Below are positions 59,935-64,000 of a stretch of 64,000 bases of DNA, one piece after another. The notes under the pieces are model-generated. The model made no database searches. It worked only from the letters and a program-made list of their open reading frames with translations, and was not told the origin of the DNA. How positions within the stretch are numbered: position 1 is the first letter of the stretch; each line of letters starts with the position of its first letter. Origin of the DNA: Bryobacterales bacterium (lineage in GTDB: Bacteria; Acidobacteriota; Terriglobia; Bryobacterales; Bryobacteraceae); NCBI GenBank assembly GCA_947446025.1, contig CANFEY010000018.1, positions 1 through 64,000 on the forward strand. Reading direction: 5' to 3'. The position numbers were made by a program, and so were the translations under genes.

Positions 59935-62553
59935 ATGGCCCTAGCCCCCGGCACCCAACTCGGACCCTACGAAATTCTGGGCGAGCCCATCGGCCGCGGA
60001 GGCATGGGTGAAGTATACAAAGCCCACGACCCCCGCCTGCGCCGCGACGTGGCCATCAAGGTCTCCGCCGCGCGCTTCAATGAACGCTTCGAGCGCGAAG
60101 CGCGTGCGGTGGCAGCCCTCAACCATCCGAACATCTGCCAAATCTACGACGTCGGCCCCAACTACCTGGTGATGGAGCTGATCGAAGGCCCCACGCTCGC
60201 CGAACGCATCAAGGAAGGCGCGATCGCGGTCGAGGAAGCCCTCGTCATCGCCAAGCAAATTGGAGCGGCGCTAGAAGCCGCGCATGAGAAGCAGATCACC
60301 CATCGCGACCTCAAGCCCGGCAATGTGAAGATCCGCACCGACGGCGTGGTTAAGGTGCTCGACTTCGGACTCGCCAAGGTCGGAGGTCCGCCGCCCGCCA
60401 CCATCAGTGAGGACTCGCCCACGCTGTCCATGGCGATGACCGAAGCGGGGATGATCCTCGGAACAGCCGCCTACATGGCTCCCGAGCAAGCCAAAGGGAA
60501 GCCCGTGGACAAGCGAGCCGACATCTGGGCCTTCGGCGTGGTCCTCTACGAAATGGTGACCGGCAAGCGGCCGTTCCAGGGCGAGGAGATGGTGGAGATC
60601 CTCGCCGCCGTCGTCCATGGCCAGCCCGACTTGAGCCCCGTCCCGCAGCCGGTGCGCCGCCTGATCGGCAAGTGCCTGGAGAAGGACCCCAACAAGCGCC
60701 TGCGCGACATGAGCGGCATGGAGTTCCTGCTGCTCGAAGAGGCTGCTCCGGCTCCCGTGCTCGCGGCCTCGCCTCCGCAGTCGAGCAAGCTGCCTTGGAT
60801 CGCCGCCGCGGCATTCGCCGTGCTAGCCGCGGTCACCGCCTGGATGCTGTGGCCGCAACCGAAGCCGCTGCTCCCGTTGACCCGTCTGGAAGTGGATCTG
60901 GGCGACGTATCGTTGGGCGCCGCCAATGGCCCGGACGTCGTCATCTCGCCCGATGGAACCAAACTGGCCTATATCTCAGGCGGTCGAATGTATCTATTGA
61001 AAATCGACCAGCCCCAGGCGGTACCCCTCGAACTGACGGTCGCTGGAAACGGCGGACCCGCGTTTTCGCCGGATGGCGCTTGGATCGCGTTCCCGAACAA
61101 CGGTTTCAGGAAGATCGCCGCGACGGGAGGTGCGTCACAGCTGCTTTTCCCCAGCAGCAACTCACGCGGCGTGGACTGGGGAGCGGACGGCAGTGTCGTC
61201 GTTGGCACGGGCCAGGGCCCGTTATTGAAGGTTGCAGAAGCGGGGGGAGAACCGCAGCCGATTACGAAACCGAACGCGGGCGAGTTCCATCGTTGGCCGC
61301 AGATCCTCAATGGCGGCCAGGCGGTTTTGTTCACGGCTCAAACAGGCGGAAACACCGACGCAGCCTCCATTGACGTTGTATCCGTGAAAGACGGAACCAG
61401 GAAGACCCTGCTGCGCGGTGGAGGGTTTGGCCGCTACGTCGAAGCCTCCGACGGCACAGGCTATCTCACCTACGTGAACGGAGGAACGCTATTCGCCGTC
61501 CCGTTTGATTCCGCCAAACTGGAGGTTCACGGTACCCCCACGCCCGTGCTGGACGGCGTCGGGAGCCTCGACTCCCAGGGAGGCGCCCGATTAAGTTTCT
61601 CCAGAACCGGAACGCTGGTCTACCGTGGCGGTGCCGCCCTGGGCACTCGGGTGGTTCGCTTCATGAACGCGGCGGGCGCGACCGAAACCATTCTGGAGCG
61701 GCGCGACAACTATACCTATCCTCGGCTTTCCCCGGACGGGCAGAAACTGTCGATTGTGGCCACCGAGGGTGGGTCGCCCGACCTATGGGTGTACGACGTG
61801 AAAGGCGGCCGGTCGACGCGTTTGACAACGAACGTGGGAGCAACGTTCGCGCCCACCTGGACGCCGGACGGGCGCTACGTCGTGTTTCAAGGACCGGGCG
61901 GTATGTTCTGGACGCGCTCCGATGGAGGCAGCCAGCCGCAGCAGCTTACGCAGAGCAAGAACATCCAGTATCCCTATAGCTTCACGCCTGACGGGAAGCG
62001 CCTCGCGTACTCGGAGGTGTCGCCTACGACGAGCTTTGACAACTGGACCGTGCCTCTGGAAGTAACCAGCGCGGGGCTGAAGGCCGGGACCCCCGAGAAT
62101 TTGATGCAAACACCCGTGGAGGAGCGGCATCCGGCGTTTTCCCCGGACGGCCACTGGATGGCGTACACGTCCAATGAGACGGGAAGGTACGAAGTCTACG
62201 TGCGCCGCTTCCCGGACACCGGTGGAAAGTGGACGGTTTCGGCGGGCGGTGGACACTATCCCGTGTGGTCGAAGAATGGCCGTGATTTGTTCTATCGGAC
62301 CGAGGACGGTCAGGTCATGGTGGCACCCTACAGCATCAAGGGAGATGCCTTCGCGGCCGACGCGCCGCGCAAGTTCGCCGACAAGAAGCTGGCGCTCATG
62401 TCGGCCAACGGCAGCTACGACGTCGCCCCGGACGGCCGCATCGTGGGCCTGTTCCCCGCCGAGGACGAAGGCTCGGCCCGGGCGCAGAGCCACGTGACGT
62501 TCCTGATCAACTTCGCCGACGAGATCCGGCGGAGGGTGGGCACGGGGAAGTAA
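59935..62553 (+). CDS. Ser/Thr protein kinase fused to a TolB/PD40-like propeller
   Basis: An 872-residue transmembrane protein. Residues about 10-285 are a Hanks-type kinase: GRGGMGEVYKA glycine loop, VAIKV Lys, HRDLKPGNV catalytic loop, DFGLAK, and APEQAKGK. One membrane helix follows near 297-313 (LPWIAAAAFAVLAAVTAW). The remaining roughly 550 residues are WD40-like/PD40 blades (DVVISPDGTKLAYISGG, PRLSPDGQKLSIVA, HPAFSPDGHWMAYTS) facing outward. ATG 59935 is the family start. This layout is abundant in Acidobacteria and Solibacter. Ligand and targets are unknown. Confidence 0.9.
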   Translation: MALAPGTQLGPYEILGEPIGRGGMGEVYKAHDPRLRRDVAIKVSAARFNERFEREARAVAALNHPNICQIYDVGPNYLVMELIEGPTLAERIKEGAIAVEEALVIAKQIGAALEAAHEKQITHRDLKPGNVKIRTDGVVKVLDFGLAKVGGPPPATISEDSPTLSMAMTEAGMILGTAAYMAPEQAKGKPVDKRADIWAFGVVLYEMVTGKRPFQGEEMVEILAAVVHGQPDLSPVPQPVRRLIGKCLEKDPNKRLRDMSGMEFLLLEEAAPAPVLAASPPQSSKLPWIAAAAFAVLAAVTAWMLWPQPKPLLPLTRLEVDLGDVSLGAANGPDVVISPDGTKLAYISGGRMYLLKIDQPQAVPLELTVAGNGGPAFSPDGAWIAFPNNGFRKIAATGGASQLLFPSSNSRGVDWGADGSVVVGTGQGPLLKVAEAGGEPQPITKPNAGEFHRWPQILNGGQAVLFTAQTGGNTDAASIDVVSVKDGTRKTLLRGGGFGRYVEASDGTGYLTYVNGGTLFAVPFDSAKLEVHGTPTPVLDGVGSLDSQGGARLSFSRTGTLVYRGGAALGTRVVRFMNAAGATETILERRDNYTYPRLSPDGQKLSIVATEGGSPDLWVYDVKGGRSTRLTTNVGATFAPTWTPDGRYVVFQGPGGMFWTRSDGGSQPQQLTQSKNIQYPYSFTPDGKRLAYSEVSPTTSFDNWTVPLEVTSAGLKAGTPENLMQTPVEERHPAFSPDGHWMAYTSNETGRYEVYVRRFPDTGGKWTVSAGGGHYPVWSKNGRDLFYRTEDGQVMVAPYSIKGDAFAADAPRKFADKKLALMSANGSYDVAPDGRIVGLFPAEDEGSARAQSHVTFLINFADEIRRRVGTGK

Positions 62554-62630
62554 GGTCGGCCAAATAGTAGGGAACTTCCGTCCGCCCGTGGTGTCTCTAT
62601 TGATGTAGAGTGAAAGTGGGGTTAGCACCC

Positions 62631-63332
62631 ATGGCAGACACGGTCGTTACTTTCGATACCGAGGTGGTCGGCACAGCAATCGCGGTCGAGGGCGCTTGGT
62701 CCGAAGATCGGACGCTCGCGGCCTCCTTGCGGGCAGGCGAAGAGTCGGCGTATGAAGCTCTGATTCTCCGCTTTGAGCAGCCGGTCTTCGGTGTGGTCAG
62801 CCGCCTCCTGGAAGACTCCGCCGACGCGCCTGACGTCGTCCAAGACGTCTTCCTCAAAGTCTTCCGCAACATCAGTCACTTCCGCGGCGACAGTTCGCTC
62901 AAGACTTGGATCTACGGGATCGCGGTCAACGAAGCCCGCAATCAGCAGCGTTGGTTTGGGCGGCATCGCGGCAAGGAAGTCGGCTTCGACCCCATGGCCA
63001 ACGAATCGCTCGGCATCGGCGACTGGCTGCCGGACCCGGCTCCCGGCCCGTACGAAGAAGCTCTGGACCATGAAGTGCAAGCCATGGTCGAAGAAGGTTT
63101 GAAGCGTATTAGCGCGACCTATCGCACCGCGTTGGTGCTGCGCGAAGTGGAAGAGTTGAGTTACGACGAGATTGCCGAAATTCTGGAGATCTCGCTAGGA
63201 ACGGTAAAATCCCGGATCTTGCGCGGCCGCGAAGCCCTGCGCAAGGAGTTGACGGCTTTGTCGGCGCCTGCCGCGGAGCGGTCATCAGGGATGCTTCCGC
63301 GTTTCGCGGCGCATAAAGGACATTCGCTATGA
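62631..63332 (+). CDS. ECF RNA polymerase sigma factor
   Basis: A 233-residue sigma factor. Region 2 (EQPVFGVVSRLLEDSADAPD.. FLKVFRNISHFRGDSSLKTWIYGIAVNEARN) and region 4 (YRTALVLREVEELSYDEIAEILEISLGTVKSRILRGREAL) are intact and close to the RpoE/ECF02 type. Either ATG 62631 or GTG 62610 could start it; ATG is preferred. The stop overlaps a membrane protein gene (ATGA) that is the likely anti-sigma. Its regulon is not shown in the window. Confidence 0.92.
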   Translation: MADTVVTFDTEVVGTAIAVEGAWSEDRTLAASLRAGEESAYEALILRFEQPVFGVVSRLLEDSADAPDVVQDVFLKVFRNISHFRGDSSLKTWIYGIAVNEARNQQRWFGRHRGKEVGFDPMANESLGIGDWLPDPAPGPYEEALDHEVQAMVEEGLKRISATYRTALVLREVEELSYDEIAEILEISLGTVKSRILRGREALRKELTALSAPAAERSSGMLPRFAAHKGHSL

Positions 63333-63928
63333 GCCACGAACTGAATCAGGTATTGGAGAATGACCAAGCCCTGACGCGGGCGTTGCGGAGCTTGCCTCGG
63401 CGTAGCGCTCCAGCCGGGATGCGGACATCGCTGCGGGTGGTGGCTTCGCGCGAACGGGAGCGGGCGGTGCATCACTTAACCTGGAAGTCCCAGGTCCAAA
63501 ACTGGATGGACCACGCCCGGCTGGCCATGCAGAACATCTTGCGTCCGCTTGCGCTGCCCGTGGCGGGCGGCGTATTTTCCGCCGTGACGCTGTTCAGTGT
63601 ATGGGTGGTCCCGGCCTATCCGGCCTTTGCGCGCACCGGCTACGATGTTCCCACGCAGTTGAGCACGGAAGCCCGGGTCAAGGGATTTGCCTCCACCGGT
63701 AGGTCGGGTCAGGATATCTTCATGGATGTTGCTTTGGATGAAAGCGGCTCTGTGGTGGACTACATGATCCTGAGTGGTAGTTACGTGCCCGACGCCGACG
63801 GACGCCGCAAGCTGGAAAACCTACTGGTGTTCCAAACCACCTTCATTCCCGCGACCTCATTCGGCCAGCCGACGGCCAGCAAGATTCGTTTGTGGCTTAG
63901 TTCCAGCCGCATCGATGTGAAGGGCTAA
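63329..63928 (+). CDS. Candidate anti-sigma factor with TonB-C-like extracytoplasmic domain
   Basis: A 199-residue single-pass protein. The cytosolic N-terminal part (1-76) is helical with ALTRALRSLPRRSAPAGM, possibly a sigma-binding segment; no HxxxCxxC zinc motif of the classical ZAS anti-sigma is present. TM helix about 77-94 (PVAGGVFSAVTLFSVWVV). The outside part, VALDESGSVVDYMILSGS.. ENLLVFQTTFIPATS, resembles the TonB C-terminal domain. The overlap with the sigma gene supports an anti-sigma role (inference). Confidence 0.65.
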   Translation: MSHELNQVLENDQALTRALRSLPRRSAPAGMRTSLRVVASRERERAVHHLTWKSQVQNWMDHARLAMQNILRPLALPVAGGVFSAVTLFSVWVVPAYPAFARTGYDVPTQLSTEARVKGFASTGRSGQDIFMDVALDESGSVVDYMILSGSYVPDADGRRKLENLLVFQTTFIPATSFGQPTASKIRLWLSSSRIDVKG

Positions 63929-63930
63929 CC

Positions 63931-64000
63931 CTGGGCCGCCGACTTGGCCAGCACTTCCTGGTCCGCAAATCCGTCCTGGAGAACATCGCCGACGCCGCTT
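63931..64000 (+). CDS. rsmA: 16S rRNA (adenine1518-N6/adenine1519-N6)-dimethyltransferase, 5' end only
   Basis: The window ends after 23 codons of this gene: LGRRLGQHFLVRKSVLENIADA, which matches the RsmA/KsgA N-terminus (GQxFL..xxVLExI). In frame there is no ATG, GTG or TTG after the TAG stop at 63894-63896; CTG at 63931-63933 is the only candidate start, with AAGGG at 63920-63924 spaced six bases ahead. The enzyme dimethylates two adenines of 16S rRNA. Confidence 0.75.
   Translation, partial: MGRRLGQHFLVRKSVLENIADAA

Overview
The window is high-GC bacterial DNA with densely packed genes, and it reads as Acidobacteriota, most likely the Bryobacterales/Solibacter group. The evidence is protein families largely typical of that lineage: two VWFA-related acidobacterial proteins side by side (51961-55589), a secreted beta-propeller protein ending in the Solibacter-type C-terminal domain (4239-6329), a Ser/Thr kinase fused to a TolB/PD40-like propeller (59935-62553), and several secreted PQQ-propeller/cytochrome c proteins. 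No rRNA, phage, conjugation or CRISPR locus is visible. It looks like ordinary chromosome with local scars of mobile or decayed DNA.

Layout. 1-4.2 kb: VOC dioxygenase-like protein, K+ channel, nnrE-nnrD fusion, tsaE, tRNA-Cys(GCA) on the minus strand. 4.2-11 kb: secreted TIGR03437 protein, a rearranged metallo-hydrolase pseudogene, a GntR-ABC transporter operon with a leaderless-looking promoter, a probably frameshifted hypothetical gene, and a DinB-like protein. 11.5-16.3 kb: MmgE/PrpD, a DUF4919-like protein, PQQ-cytochrome and CHRD proteins. 16.5-18.9 kb: accessory patch with a mobile-mystery A/B (HTH + Fic) pair, a truncated NTF2-like gene and a frameshifted ATPase remnant. 18.9-23.1 kb: DUF6152-type secreted pair, phosphatase, lactate permease. 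23.2-25.1 kb: PIN-TRAM, ispD, ispF. 25.4-31.4 kb: an aromatic-acid operon (LigJ-like hydratase, ABC importer, LigB-like ring-cleaving dioxygenase, two LigK/RraA-like aldolases). 31.4-36.6 kb: nadA-nadC, HDOD, cinA, NHL protein. 36.7-38.7 kb: Tat amidohydrolase, then a toxin-antitoxin graveyard. 38.7-51.9 kb: housekeeping genes (rhlE-type helicase, rimO-yacG-pgpA, hfq-hflX, pgsA, pyrF), an exported truncated globin, a cobalamin adenosyltransferase, a class II photolyase and a radical SAM protein. 52-64 kb: VWFA pair, PQQ-cytochrome, tetrahaem cytochrome, MFS transporter, kinase-propeller, ECF sigma factor with membrane partner, and the first codons of rsmA.

The two most unusual themes are these. 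First, a compact route for gallate-type aromatics: 3-carbon-to-5-carbon ring cleavage product, hydration and aldol cleavage are all encoded with a dedicated importer, and no dehydrogenase or lactonase is present. Second, short repetitive DNA: a 35-nt repeat occurs four times, twice as arms of one large hairpin and once inside cinA where it is translated as an extra protein segment. A second inverted-repeat element lies beside nadA, with a near-identical 21-nt match inside the nnr fusion gene. Several genes were caught in decay (internal inversion, frameshifts, a 57-nt scar of a second amidohydrolase copy).

All calls come from reading the sequence. Family names are recognised by motif and were not confirmed by a database search.
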